Source: Luscinia megarhynchos
Lineage: Eukaryota; Chordata; Aves; Passeriformes; Turdidae
Assembly (NCBI GenBank): GCA_034336665.1
Contig: CM067592.1
Coordinates: forward strand, 33,512,217 to 33,576,216
DNA length: 64,000 bases
Reading direction: 5' to 3'
Numbering within the stretch: the first letter of the stretch is position 1; every line of letters starts with the position of its first letter. Below are positions 13,001-26,364 of the stretch, one piece after another. The notes beneath the pieces were generated by a model. It had not been told where the DNA came from. It saw nothing but the letters and a program-made list of their open reading frames with translations, and did not search any database. Made by a program: the position numbers and the translations under genes.

Positions 13001-14248
13001 CTATCAAGGAAATTTAGAAGTTACACATATATATTTATCTTTATAGCTGCTTAGAAAACTCAGTAAAAAAGCGCAACATATTTTTTTAAATTGTGGACTA
13101 CAATAGCACTGTTACAGCTACATGAAGTCTGCTATACAGCCAAAGGATGTCACAGAGGTCCTAAATCTGTGATTTTTTAAAATTCGGTGTTCAGAGATTT
13201 TTACTGCTTGATATATAACTAAGTATGACATTTCCCTCATCAAAATCTATTAAAAACTATTGAAAAAAAGTATTTTTTCATGTGCTGAAAATAGCCTTCC
13301 TTAAATAGAGGAGATTTAGAATTTTCCCAACTTAATATTCTGAAAACTTACAAGTTTTTTTTAATGGATTTAGATACTTTATGTTTCTGTTTACAATAGC
13401 AGTAACCAAACCAAACTAATTTTAATAATAAAATACTAATTGCAATTCCTTAGAAGGAAGAAACAAAGGAAGTGACAGTAATAACCAAAAAGCAGATCTT
13501 ACAGATAATTTTTACTCTGAGCAGTGAATGATGCACTGAGTTGACAGCACTTAACATAACAACAGCCATGAGATTCACACACTTCTCTCTTCAGATTTTC
13601 ACTACTTTTAGTCTAATCTATAAACTTCTTAGAGTGCAATGGTGCCATAGGCACTTGTCTTAAATTAAGTTCTAAGGAGAGCTGTAGGTAAACAGCATCA
13701 TTCACTCTGGACAAGACAGGCAGACCATTATAAAGAGGCCCTTCATAAAAGATTCACAATGGCCTTGTAAATAGTCCCTCTTAAGGATGGGTATAGGAAC
13801 TGTGCTCTAGCAGAGATCAACTCTGAGCTTTTTTAAAGGCTGCAGTTGGTGAGGACCACAATAATCCATTGGCCATGTGGACACATATCCAAGTGTATGG
13901 ACAAGTGCAAATCAATGTAAGATTCTCAAAGGAAAGCTAACTAAGAAGGAGGAAAAAACCTGATTTCTTGTCTACTGGCCACAGGAAACTTCACTATTTA
14001 ACTAAATTAGAATATGTAATCTGTGTGAAAACACAAGGTTCTTAAAAGTGGAAGTTCCGTTAAAAGTGAGCAGAGATGACTGTTCATCTTGCTACATTTA
14101 TCAAACATAATATGAGATAAAATACATTTTTGTTTTCTTTTTTTAGGTCTGTGTTTACATAGCAATATTGATATTAATACAGAAAAATGCCATTTTTGAA
14201 ACAGCACTAATTCACATAAGCCACCTTACTGGACAGAAAACACAATAC
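13001..14248 (-). other. PRUNE2: PRUNE2 intron 3
   Basis: This 1,248-bp intron between exons 3 and 4 is AT-rich. I see no repeat family, RNA gene or extra exon in it. Confidence 0.9.
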
Positions 14249-14451
14249 CTTGTCAGGATGTGGCTGTTTACAAGTGTTAAAGACAATTTCCCTTCAGCAT
14301 TCAGCTGATGCAAATTTATTTCATCTCGGAAGATATGGAATGACTCTGGGATTTTCAGCTCTTCCAAAATAAATCTTGTCTCAGTGAAGTAGCTGAAGTC
14401 TTTTCTTCGTATGTTCAACACAGGTAAGCAAAGAACATCAGGAGGACTGAC
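14249..14451 (-). CDS. PRUNE2: PRUNE2 exon 3 (degenerate DHH motif)
   Basis: This 203-nt exon encodes residues 48-114 and two bases of codon 115. It carries the PRUNE signature blocks VLCLPVLNI, YFTETRFILEEL, IPESFHIFRDEINLHQL and LTLVNSHILT. The acceptor is TGTTACAG|GTC and the donor AAG|GTATTG (phase 2). The family's DHH triad, which binds metal in active phosphoesterases such as PRUNE1 (LVDHHIL), is Asn-Ser-His here (about residues 109-111). The FRDE aspartate (about residue 90) is retained. Human PRUNE2 has lost the triad too, to a different sequence as I remember it. The protein is therefore unlikely to be a normal DHH phosphatase. The open frame extends upstream to 14496, but residues before the Val-Ser-Pro-Pro start are intron. 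Confidence 0.98.
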
Positions 14452-14906
14452 CTGTAACATAGGTGTGCATTTGTGAGAACTGGACACAGTTTTCATCAGA
14501 ATGGTATCTTAACAGAGTGAGCAATTAGAAACAGCCTGGACTTTCTGTTTGGGATTTTCTCCCATTTACTAAATTAAAAGGGAAAAAAAAGGTATTTCAG
14601 ACATTTTTTCCTTCATGTGTCTCAGTTTGCCTCTTAGAGAGTACCTGGGAAACCAGAAGAGGAAAAGGATAAGGAATGAAGCACAGGACTGATTTTTTCG
14701 TGCTGTTCAATAAACCACCTAATAACCACTCATTCATTTTTGAAAGGAAATGAATATTGATTATTTATCTTTTAAAAACTCACTTTCGATAATAACAAAA
14801 TCAATGTCCAGAAAAAATGTTTTTACAGCAATTGACTTAACAATAAGATCTCTGTAACAATCTAGAACAAGTGAATTAAGACCACTCAGTCCAATTTTTC
14901 CATTAC
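14452..14906 (-). other. PRUNE2: PRUNE2 intron 2
   Basis: This is a short 455-bp intron between exons 2 and 3. I see nothing in it beyond its splice sites. Confidence 0.92.
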
Positions 14907-15011
14907 CTTGTCTAGAAAGTAGGCGTAGGCCAGGGTAGAAATAAGTGAATCCAAATCACAGGGTTTATTCCCAAGAACAACATGGACCTTTTCCAGGCGT
15001 TTGCTCCTGTT
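14907..15011 (-). CDS. PRUNE2: PRUNE2 exon 2 (motif I)
   Basis: This 105-nt exon encodes exactly 35 residues (13-47): NRSKRLEKVHVVLGNKPC followed by DLDSLISTLAYAYFLDK. The acceptor is GTTACAG|AAC and the donor AAG|GTAATG, both phase 0. It contains DHH-superfamily motif I, with the two metal-binding aspartates of CDLDS at about residues 31 and 33. The residues just before, VLGN, match the active paralogue PRUNE1 (HVVLGN) better than human PRUNE2, which reads IGP there as I recall. It has no start codon of its own and so is not visible as an ATG-initiated frame; it was found by extending the protein from exon 3. Confidence 0.97.
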
Positions 15012-16261
15012 CTGTAACACATTAAAAGACAATTTCCATGAGTGGAAATGATGAGAAGAAGTCGAACCACCACATCATTTCAAAGGACAAGTTAAGTATC
15101 AGGCTTTGCCCTCAGCTGTAGCATTTTTCACTGCTGGCTGAAGGAATGGATTACCTGTGGGCTAAGACATTCCATTCCTTACCTTCAGAGCTCCCAAGAA
15201 AGCCCAAAACTAAATTTCAAAAGACACTGTACTTTAGAACTAATGAAGTCTGAATCTGACAGAAGTGCCTTCCACAGCAGAGTAACAGATAAGCAGCAGC
15301 CTCATGTACATGTCGAAAAGCTTTTCAAAACTTTTCAAACTTTTTCAAAATCTCACAAATTGAGGAAAACAGTTCCAAAAAAGTGTAGAAATACACAAAA
15401 TACACAGCAAATAATATGTAGCAAGTTGTAATTTTAATTTTACCCTTTTTTCTTCACTTAGCTGAAATCAGTAAAAAGACAAAGTAACTGCCTTTCACCC
15501 TGAATCTTCAGAAGCTGAACACAGCTGAAGTACTGAATTTTGAATTGTTCTCATTTAATAAAATTAGGAGCCTTCCAAACAACAGGAAAAGAGAAGACAA
15601 ACCAACTGTGTGAATGCAAAGTATTGAAAGGAAGAATCTACCTTCTTCATAATTTCACACACAAAATATAAGATGAAGTTTTTTCTTGTGCACATCATTA
15701 CTGTCAAGCTAGCTGAATGGAAACATTAGAGTTTATTTACTTTCAATACTTCTTAAATGGTGAAACATATGTGACTGTTTCTAAGAGATGTTTCAGAAAA
15801 AAACACATGAAAGTAAACATTTTTGTTGTTGGCATGTACTTGCTGCTACTTTGAATTGGAATTCCGTGTATCAAAATTTTAATCTTTCAACAAAAGCATT
15901 TAATTATTAATTACTCTTAATAAGTACAAATGTGCAATTTTTCTTCAGCTGACCTTTTTCCCCTAGTGTTAGTTCTACCTGGATATAAGGAATAAACTGA
16001 GGTTCTCTTTCTCTTAATGTAACACAGCCATCAAAATACATTTGGGTAATAAATCGAGGACACATTTTCCATTCCCTATATATCAGGAAAGACAGCTTAC
16101 TAAGAACACAGTGATTGGAAGAGATACGTCCATTTATGCTCTAAGACTTCACTAGCAACATTCTGTCTCCACATACTCCTTCCATTATCACTTTTGTAAC
16201 GTGTTCTTCTGCAGCATGCATTTCTGATTGATCTGCCAGGACAAAGAATAAAGTTCACAAG

Positions 16262-16905
16262 CTCATTCTTCTTTTAGTTCCTGCTCAGTAAAGAATTTCT
16301 TCACAATGTCGAATCTCAACATGCCCTTTACCAGTTTAAGGCCATTGGCACTTGTCCCATCACTACGCATCCTTGTCAGAAGTCCCTCTCCAGCTTTCCT
16401 GTAGTTCCCCTTTAGGTAGTGGAATGCTGCTCTAAGCTCTTCCTGCAGCCATCTCCAGGCTGAACACTCCCAACTCTCTGAGCCCATCCTCTTAGAGAGC
16501 TGCTCCAGCCCTGTGATCATCTTAACATATCTCCTCTGGACTCCAACAGATCCATGTCCTTCCCGGGACCCCAGAGCTGGATGCAGCACTGCAGCTGGGG
16601 TCTCACAGAGCAGAGCAGAGGAGCAGAATCCCCTCCCTCCCCTGCTGCCCATGCTGCTTTGGATGCAGCCCAAGACATGACCAGCTTTCTGCAGGCACAC
16701 ATTGCCAGGTTACAATTAACTTTTCGTCCACAACCAACCACAAACAAGTCTATCTCCTCAGGGCTGCTCTCAGTCCCTTTCCATTCAGGCTGTATTTGTG
16801 CTTGGCATTGCACTGGCCCCGGTGCAGCACCCTGCACTTGGCCTTGTGGTTCATGAGGTTTGCCCAGGTCCATCTCTCAAGCCTGTCAAGGTCCCTCTGT
16901 GGTAG
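16262..16905 (-). mobile_element. CR1 LINE fragment (reverse transcriptase C-terminal region)
   Basis: The plus strand shows the reverse complement of CR1: TTCCTGCTCAGTAAAGAATT near the left end, then CCAGGCTGAACACTCCCAAC, CTCTGAGCCCATCCTCTTAG, CAGAGCTGGATGCAGCACTG and GTGCAGCACCCTGCACTTGG. Read on the minus strand, part still translates as the C-terminal region of a CR1 ORF2 polyprotein (for example ELRAAFHYLKGNYRKAGEGL and GLKLVKGMLRFDIVKKFF), now interrupted and without the enzyme core. It has no intact 3' tail. The open frames on both strands at 16263-17019 derive from it and are not host genes. Confidence 0.93.
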
Positions 16906-19900
16906 TGACAGTGGCCAGCAATACATTTCCCCCCAACTTTTCCTGCTTTTCTCTTTATCAAGCAGAATTTGTTTCTCTTCTCCTTCCCCTCTTGCAGATC
17001 CAAACCACGATTTCACCAATATTTATTTCCCCATGTGCAGCTGAATGAATGGCTTTTTAGCATCTTACTATTATTCAGAAATAATAACCCTTCAAATACA
17101 AATATGCTGCCCATAAATGCAACCCCCAGTACGCCATCCAAGCATACTGCTTATCTTACATGTCTGAGACTGCTTCCTCTCTCACCATCTCAGACACAGC
17201 TAGTTTGCTTAGCCTACTGCACGGTAATCAGCCACATTCAGGAAAAGCAGGCACATGGATGCAAGGCTTCCACTCACAGGTCTTCCTAAGCAAAAACCCG
17301 GGCAGAGAAGCCCACGATCCAGAGACAAAGATTCATAAGCCCAGTAAGGCTTAGCTATAATAGGACTAAACTGTGATTACCTCCTGCAGTTACCCACAGC
17401 TAAACCAGAGAGAAAACATGAACTGTCAGTATCTCTAAGAATTAAAAAATTTAGGAGGTTAATGATGAAGCTAGAACTCTTAAATTAAACTACACAGGAG
17501 ATCTGCGATTTCTCTTCACGATGATGAGCTTTTGTTTAGCCAGACTAAAGGTAAATTGTAAAATGCACAAACACTGGATGACTGGGATAACATATACTAA
17601 AGAAATTATGTGTCATTTTCAGATGGCATCAGTCAGCATAACTCAATTTAGATCAGATCTGCATCGACTAACGTTCACTTACTGTGCTCAGGAAAGAGAT
17701 TTATAAACATTAGATTGCCTCTGTAAGAGATCTGATTCTCAGACACTTACAGAAAAGAAACCTGCATATCTGTTCAATGTTGTTATCTATTAATACATGA
17801 AAGCATATTATGACAACTGCATCTTTATGGAACTGCAGTAAAAATACCATTTATTAGTTCCCACCTGCATCAAACAGCTGATATATTCAAACACACTGCA
17901 ATGCTGGCCATCAGGTTTGTAAAAAATTAGATCAGGACATATTAACTACAGTAACTGATCAAACTACAATATTCCAGTCAAAAATTACATCGTCTCTGTT
18001 TTTTTTTTCTTCTGTTAATAGAGAAGCTGAAGTAATCTTGCAAGTTAATAAACACTGAAGACTCATCCTAGTAGAAACAGGAAAGCCTACAAAACGCTCA
18101 CTGTCTCCAGGCAAAAAAACTTTTCTCTTTCCTTCATACACATTCACCCCCACACATAGACACTGCACAAATGCACACTCAGCAGCCACACACAGCCTTG
18201 CTTTCTGAGTCACTACTTGCTTTCTGCCTCAAATTTCACTAGTTCTGTCCTTAAACTGCAATGAAATCACTGCATTTTTACTGCACGGAATGGGACAGCA
18301 CTTGTCGAGCACAGCAATTCTTTGAAGAAGAAACAATATGGCTTAACAGAAGCATATTAAAAGGAAGAAGCTGTAGAACCACACAGCAACATACAGTGTC
18401 AGATACAACACTGAAAACTTTTCAAGCCTTGTGCCTGAAGCACCAACCAGGGGGTACCAGCTTCACAGACACAGCTTTCCTGGAGGTGCACAAGTTAGGA
18501 AAAATCCTAACTGTTTGGACAAAGGCCAAGATACCAAAAAATCTATCTTCCAATATTTGAAGTCATCAAATCACATGAAAGAGGATTTCTGTGTCTGAAG
18601 TTCTACCTCCAAACCAGAGGTACAATTAATTGAGTAGTCATTTTGGAGCACAACTTGCATTTGCCTTGCACTACCAGGCAGTATCATGCTTCCAGTGGCC
18701 TGAGGGCTCTTAACATGGTTATACGTCTCTGTTGTCAAAGAAATGGTTTCAAGCCAAAGCAAAGTTAATTTAATATTTCATGTAAAGTTCCAGTAAGGTA
18801 AATAGTTTGTCTTTTCACAAGAAAGCTTTATACTGGCCAGGAAAAAAATAGATGGTCTCTTATTCAAAAAATAAATATAAGAGAGAATCCTTGTTTTCTC
18901 TCATTCTGGGGATCAGTCAAAAATTAGTGTAGGATTTTGGGCAGTAGATACTGCCCCTGTTGTATACCATTTATCATGTACAGTATGACAGACAGTAATC
19001 TAAAGTACTAGCTGTCATGTACATGGTCACATAAAGATTCTTCCCTAAGGAACATGAGTGTAGTTGCAAAGATTTCAAGTGTGACATATTTTAAACATCA
19101 CCTATTGAATATCCTTTGCATAGTCTTGCTTTACTTACAAATCTGACAGAAACCCTTTTATAGAAAACACCAATACCACTAGCTGAACAAAATATAAAAC
19201 AAAAGGGGGATTTTCTAATTCCACACCATCTGCTTCTGTGTGGGAGGCACAGCCTTACCAATAAGATAAAACAAAAGTAGAAGGATCAAAAACTTATCAC
19301 TATCCTCAGAAATGCCTGGATAGTATAAAATGTTATCTGATACTCTGCTTTGAATGGGATATGATAAGAAAATATATGACTAGTCTATAACAGTGATAAG
19401 AAGAAGGTCTTCACACCTTAGCCATTGTACATACAGAATTTTTACACATAATTTATCCAGTTGTACTTGCACTCTGATGATGACTGCACTTCCAAAGCAG
19501 GTTGAAAACAGCCTTATGATTACATCTCCTCTTCTGAAATTAGTATTTTAAAAGCTATATTTAGGAGTCAACCTCAAGACAAAAGTAGTTTTATTTTAAA
19601 ATGTTGCTTCCCAAATCCACTATATTCCACAAAATTATGATGTTCCTTCAAAAAATATTAATGAAAATGAAGCAGGGTAGCTATCTGACACGCCAGCCAG
19701 GCAAGGAAGTTTTATCTTTAGATTGTTCCTGGAATTTTCAGAGGACAGGAGCTCTCTTTTCCAGTCATTTCTAATCAAGAATTGGCACGGTCAACTGTTG
19801 CTGATGAAAATGCAGTTCAGTATTTCTGCATTGCCAATAGGCTCTGACACAGAATTCTGCGGGCAGACAAAGTTAACACCATTCAAGAAAGAAATCTAAG

Positions 19901-22900
19901 GAACTACTAACATTTATTCCTTTTTCACTTTTAGTTAATTTTACAGCCTGTAACTGTAGGCAAGTCTGCTCTGCTTGTTTTTGAAATACCTTCTCTCTTC
20001 ATTCACATTGCAAAAATCCAGAAATGAACAATGATTCCTACATCAAATTTTCACTTGAAAAAGAATAGCTAGAGTAATCAAATAACACAAATTCCATTTC
20101 AGTATAAAAAAGAAGCACTACAGAACAGAGAACATCAATCAAAATCTTGTTGTCTCCTTTTAAAATTAGATTTATTTCATCAATTCGTTTGTCATTGATT
20201 TTTCGCCATGCTTTATAAGCTTTACATGTTCACACTCTCACGCTTCTACAAATTTTTGCCTTCAGGATCAACATTTGAGACACCACTTCTACAAGATCAT
20301 GGAGTGCACGTACTTGGAATAACCAATAGTATGAGGCTTTCAAACTGAATCATACATGGGGTACCTATATATGCCCGTATGCATACATATTTTGGAAGTG
20401 TGATTTTAACACTGTATGTTTTGATCCCATCTTTGCTGCTATATTGAGGTAAAAAATGCTTTAAGTCAGGCAGACATTAAATATGCTTTCTCTTAGAGAA
20501 TTAGAGAAACTTAGGTTTTTATTATATAAGATAAGTAAAATGATAAAGCAAATTCTTATTTTAATGGCCTTAGGCTCAGTAACAGCATCACATTCTCCTC
20601 CTGCAAAGACTAAACAGAGTATGGTCTACTATGACTGAAAAACGAAAATTTTCCCACACAATGATTATTTAAGCTTGACTTAGCAGTACTTCAACAGTCT
20701 GTCAATATGATTCTCTCTGATAGAAGTTACTAAAATAAAAGTCAAAGTCTCCATCTTTCATTTATGCTGCATTAATTCATTTTTTGCTCAAATTCACCTG
20801 TCTTGCACAGGATTAGTGCTGTTACCTAATAACTGAGTATACAGCATACAGAAATTCAACTTTGCTAAAGAACAAGTTATATTCCTATTCCAGGTCATCT
20901 CTAGTGCCTACAGTCAGTCACAGCAAATCTTTGAATTTCCACCTCAAGCTATGTAACTCCTTTTCCCACGTCCTCCCCACTTTCCATTTAATATGCAGAA
21001 ATGAGACAGGGAAGCCTACCTAGTTTACAGGACTTGACTGCATTTATATCCCTTAGGAATTGTTTGGCTTACTACAGACAAACTGTTCTTTGAGATATTA
21101 GACACGAATTACTCAAAAGTAAGGAGTACATTATCCGAGGAGCAGAGTGCCCCTGTCATGGGTCGGTTCTATGGTGTCTCAGGAGGAAACTGGTAGCAAC
21201 AAACCCCTACGTCATACACTGCAGAGGCTGAATAAATTATACAGAGCAAAGAGAAAATGTACTGGACAAAAAACAGGTGGGTTTGTTTTGGTGAAGGCAA
21301 GGGAATGCAATCCAAACAATGCAGTTAATTTAACTGCCTCTCACAGACTTAACATCTGACCCTGGATTGTTTAAGCTTAGCTGCTTCTTTAAAATGAACG
21401 AAGCAACTTTGCAGCTGAGAATACATTTACCAATCAGGCAGCAGTTGAACATGGTGTTTTACAGAAGCCTTTGGAGTTAAGCTTCATATTTCTTAAATCA
21501 GTGTAACCCTTAGGTGATGGGTACCAAACGGAACATGACACTGTAGCCTGAAGTAAGCCAACAACTCAGCAGAGCATCATTAGTGATTAAGAAAATCATA
21601 GCTGGAAGAGACAATCAGGCGAAAGTCACTTCCACTTCCGACTTTCTTGTTCACGAGGTTTTTAATCACATTGGAATTCTAAAATGCCTTTGGTTTTTTT
21701 ACCCATTATCTGGTAAGAATGATGCTGAAAAGATGGCAGTTTTTGTTTTGGCTTTTGTTTTGTTTCAGTTTTTAACTTCAGCATTATTTCAGTTGCTCTT
21801 TCTTATTCCACATTAAAAATCAGACACCTATTCCTCTGTAGTAGCCAGTATTGCTCTGCTCTGCCTGCTCTATATACCATTCCACAAAAACTTCTTTATT
21901 ACCATTGGCAGCTTCTTCTTCCATGAGAGAATTCTATAATTTTAATATGTTTTACTCCTGTTGTCCTTCAGAAAGATAAATATTTGGTTGATTTGATGTA
22001 AAAGCTGAGCACAGAATAAAAATTGTAATACTGCGCTTGTTAGTAAAATGACAGTGCACTCAGAATAAAACCTGGCTTTAAAAAAACAATCTATTTTTTT
22101 ATTTGTGATGTTACAAGAATAGAAACATATGCTTCATTATAAGAATGCACTTTTTACTCATACAGTAATTAGTTATGTCTACACTGTTTAGATCTCTGAA
22201 TTGTCCTCACTATAACACTAACAACAGAGCCATAGACATATTGCAAATGAGAAAGAGAAAATGCATAACTACATTCCTGTATTACTTTTAGCATGCATAT
22301 GATTTCAGTGTAGACCTAGTCACTAATAAAATTATGTTGCTTTAGTGCCTAATACTCCTTTTTACATAGATAACACTGCAGCAATAGAAATTTCTAAGTA
22401 GGTTATTCAGTAAGTTCATCTGGGTACCAGCTAGGGACAGAGACAGTATGTCACCTCTTGAAAACATATGCAAAGGATGTAATACATATATCACAAGTAC
22501 CCATGTATGGAGTGAGCCTCCTTCTCTGATCATTTGGGCAGTGTCCAAGTGTCCAGTCTGCTCATGAAATCCAAAGAGGTTATTAATACAATGACCCACG
22601 GAACACTTCTTGGAGCACTCTGAAACCACCTTGATCTATTTACCTTAGCAAAAAATTCAATTCAGATGTTCTCCACCATGACACACTTCCCCTTCAGCAT
22701 AACCAAAAAGGTAAAATCTATGTCAGTGCAATTGAACTAAGCCCCTAATATGCGCTGAGATGACAGAGGTCTTCTCAGTCACTCACCCTTCCTTTCGCAC
22801 TGCCCCTCTTTTTCCAGAGCAGAATCATGCAAAAAGGTGCTACTGATGTCTTCAAAGCCAGACATACGAGATTTAGGAGCTGATCCTTCATTCCATTTCA

Positions 22901-25490
22901 TCAGCTTATACCATTTCACCTCTTCAGAAGTCAATAAGCCTAGACATACCAGGTATTTTGCCTCTGCAGCTCCTACAGACATTCCTCTTGTGATGGCAAG
23001 CTTTCAGAATTGTTCTCAGGTGACAAAGTATGTTTCAGCACAAACATTACCCAAAATCTTTTCTGAATCAGGCTTCCCTATCCTTACCTGAAGCATTAAG
23101 AAGACATTTAAACATATCTCCTTGATACCATTTGGCTCACTGCAGATTTTTGCTGTTTCAAGCACACTGTTGACTGCATTAAATAACCTCATAATCACAT
23201 TTAAAGGCTTAGTGATCTAGTGCCACCAATATACTAAAATATATGATAACAAATGCAGTCAGCATTTTCCATACCATATGCTTGTAAATGTTATTCTGCA
23301 GGGAACCAATTAAAACTATGGAAAATTTGGAACACAGACATATGGAACAAAACAAAGCAACTTATCTTGTCACCATGGTGCTTGCTCAGTACATCGATTA
23401 GGGAATGGTGATATTATAGGACAAACAAATGTCACTTTAATTAAAGTATGCTGAAAGGCAATATACAATAGCAATCTAAAACATTAGTTTTTGCTGCGCT
23501 GATGTTAGTTTTCCCTCTAAATAGATACAGAAGGTAAAATACACTCCTGAACAAAAAAAAAAAAACCCAACTAATATTCCTATTTGGAAGTAACACAACA
23601 CTAGTCATAAGTGACTGAAAAACTCCACCTTTTAACATTCAATGAGGAAAAGGTAGGAAACTGAAATTGAATGTTTGGGTTTCAGGAAAAACATTTAAAA
23701 CGATACTGAGAATATATGATTTTTTCAGGGGAAAAAATAAATTTAAGCAGGAACTTGTAAGTTTTTCTATGAAAATTTTGTTCATCAAGGAAAACAGTGA
23801 ATCTAACATTGTAATTGTCTAGCACAATTGACAATGTAAAATTAGTAAAAGAACTGGAAGAAATAATCATTTTAAAGCAAAAAGTTGTCAGGAGGTAGAA
23901 TCATGATTACCTCATTCCCAAGGCAAGTTGGGAAAGATCTATTGAAGGAAATATACTCAAATTTGCATTTCCCATTCTTTCTTCCACTTCAGAGTTCAGC
24001 AGTGCGGTAGATAAAATCCCACAAGGCACCATGGTATTCATTAGGAAGATTACAAAAAAGATTAAGAACCTTGAGCTTACATATTCTGGGTAAGACTCCT
24101 GTCTTACTACTCTTGTATGGTGCCAATGACACCTTGAACTGACATACACATGATGATACTGCAAACAGTATTTATTATGAAGATTATTATTATTTTCCCC
24201 CTGAAACACAGCTCAATTTCACAGTTCTTTGTCTGGCACGGAATATATGTGTAACTGAACCATGTTTTTAATTTAATGTGCTAGAACAAGTGGTAAAGAG
24301 GGGACAAAAAGAAATTAAGTTAATTCTGCAGTCATCAAGTAATGTTCCAGCACAGCCAAGATCTGTCATGAGCCATAATACAATAAACACGTCCTCCTTA
24401 TATAGAATTATAAACAAATTGTCACTAATTACAAAAAATCCCCACCTTGAATGGAAGGAAAACTGCAATAATAGTAAATAGGACATTGGTTGCACAAACT
24501 TTTATCTATCATAGTAGTTCAATTGAATCTCCTAAAACATATATTATAGAGAGTTGAACCACAGAATCAGAGAGTATATATTATTAGAAATTATCTTTAT
24601 GGTAAGAATATCAACTCCTGCTTTAGAAGTATGGAAAATATTAAACAAAATAATTTGAAATGTAATTACAAAGTAAACTAAAGCACTGTTTGTATTATAA
24701 AGCTATAAAACTTTTTTAAGGGTATCACATTATTTCAATTAATAAAAATTGGCAATCACAAACAGAATATAAGAGCTACAAACACAACTAGGTTTTCTAA
24801 ATTTAAGTTTTGGCTCAGTTTCATTAATTTACATTAAGGTTTTCACAATGCATTATTTAAAATTTTATTAAGCAGAAGGAAACAGGAGATATAAACTGAC
24901 AAATTCACACATTAAGAGACATTAATGACTGATTAAGACATCCTCCTAAATTAATTTTGCTGAATCCTCTTACTTAACACCAAAACAGCTAATTCATCAT
25001 CCCTGGCAAATCTGCTGCCCTAGCTAATTCAAAAAGACAAGAAACACTTCTTTTTTAAATATGGTTACAACAAACAAAGTAAATTACATTAATATTTCAA
25101 CTTTCACCTTTCAATATCCCCTAGTTTTGTATTGAAGACACTCTCATGTATTTTTAATCTACGAAAATCAATGATATCTGCATCTCTCCTACAGAGGGGC
25201 TTGCTAGATTTTCTTCAGCAGTCAAGGTCTTGGTTTCCAATCGAAGAGGACACTGTCGGAAAAAGAAATCTCCTTGGATTTCTATGTCACTGCAGTTAAG
25301 AACAAACGGTCCAAAGGTAAGGAGAGGTATGCAAGTTAACAAAGAACCACCTTCTTCTTCTCAGGCTTACCTTACTTCCACTAAACCACAGAGCTCAGCA
25401 CTTGCTGAAACTCTGATTCTGGATGTAAAAAAAAGCCAAGGTACAGCATCCCTCCTAGCATCCTAGGTCTTAGGTCTCTGGGAGTGAGGG

Positions 25491-25600
25491 TAAAAAAAAA
25501 ACCTTCAACCAACTAACAAAACAAACCACACCAAAACCTAAAAAAAACAAAAATTCACAACACCCCTCAAAAAAACACAAACAAAACCAAAACCCCTACG
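25491..25600. repeat. A/C-rich low-complexity tract
   Basis: About 110 bases consist almost only of A and C with a few T, including runs such as CAAAACAAACCACACCAAAA. It is simple sequence rather than a recognisable element. Confidence 0.8.
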
Positions 25601-26347
25601 TCCATAAAAGGAACATATACAAGCCAAAATACCAATATACAAGGCTGCTCACAGCATTCAGGCCCAGATTTTCCTACTGGTAAACTCTGAGGACACTGAT
25701 AGGGCACCTAAAATGGTAACCTCACCTCAGCAACACAACTTAGTCCAACTCACATGCATTCCGTGCCAATAAGACAATTCTTGTATTTCTAGTTATAAGA
25801 ATGCTACAACATGTGAACTAAAATTTCTCTGTATCCTCAAGGTGTAGAAGATATTAAAGGGATCCACTGCCCTTCCAGATACTGACAAGCATCCAGATAA
25901 ACACTTGTCAGAACAGGAACAGCAGTAACATTATAAACCAGTGATGATGTCACTGCTTTGTAGTGTAAGGTCCCTCTCTGCTCCCAATTTAGCCTATTAT
26001 TTCCGCTTAGTTAACTGCACACATCTCAGCATATCAGAGGACAATCACGCAGTATTTTGTGCAATGCAAGTATTTTTCACTAAAATAGCAAATGGAATAA
26101 CTACATGTAGCTTTCTTTCCCTTGTACTGGAAGCATATCCTGGCCTTGTACTGCTGTTGAAAGGATATCTGTTCAGCACTAATGGAATTAGGAAAGTCTG
26201 TTAAAAATAAACAAAGCTTAATTCTTTCCTTACTTCCACCAGATCAATAATTTTTCTTAGCATCAGCCAAAGAGGATATGTTATAATGGTAATATAATTA
26301 CATTCAGTCATATTTGAGCATTTAATCTCTAGCTGTAGATAGAGTTC

Positions 26348-26364
26348 ATATATATATATATATA
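26348..26364. repeat. (AT)n microsatellite
   Basis: A short uninterrupted alternating AT run of about 17 bases in intron 1. Confidence 0.85.

Noticed and set aside
16263..17289. Several open frames on both strands
   Set aside because: Most derive from the CR1 fragment at 16262-16905; the rest run beyond it with no sign of function.
19474..19550. Possible box C/D snoRNA (TGATGATGA followed about 60 bases later by CTGA)
   Set aside because: The flanks do not pair to form a terminal stem and no internal boxes are convincing.
21570..21640. Possible CR1 3' end (AAAATCATAGCTGGAAGAGAC)
   Set aside because: Only about 20 bases resemble the inverted CR1 terminus and the rest does not follow.
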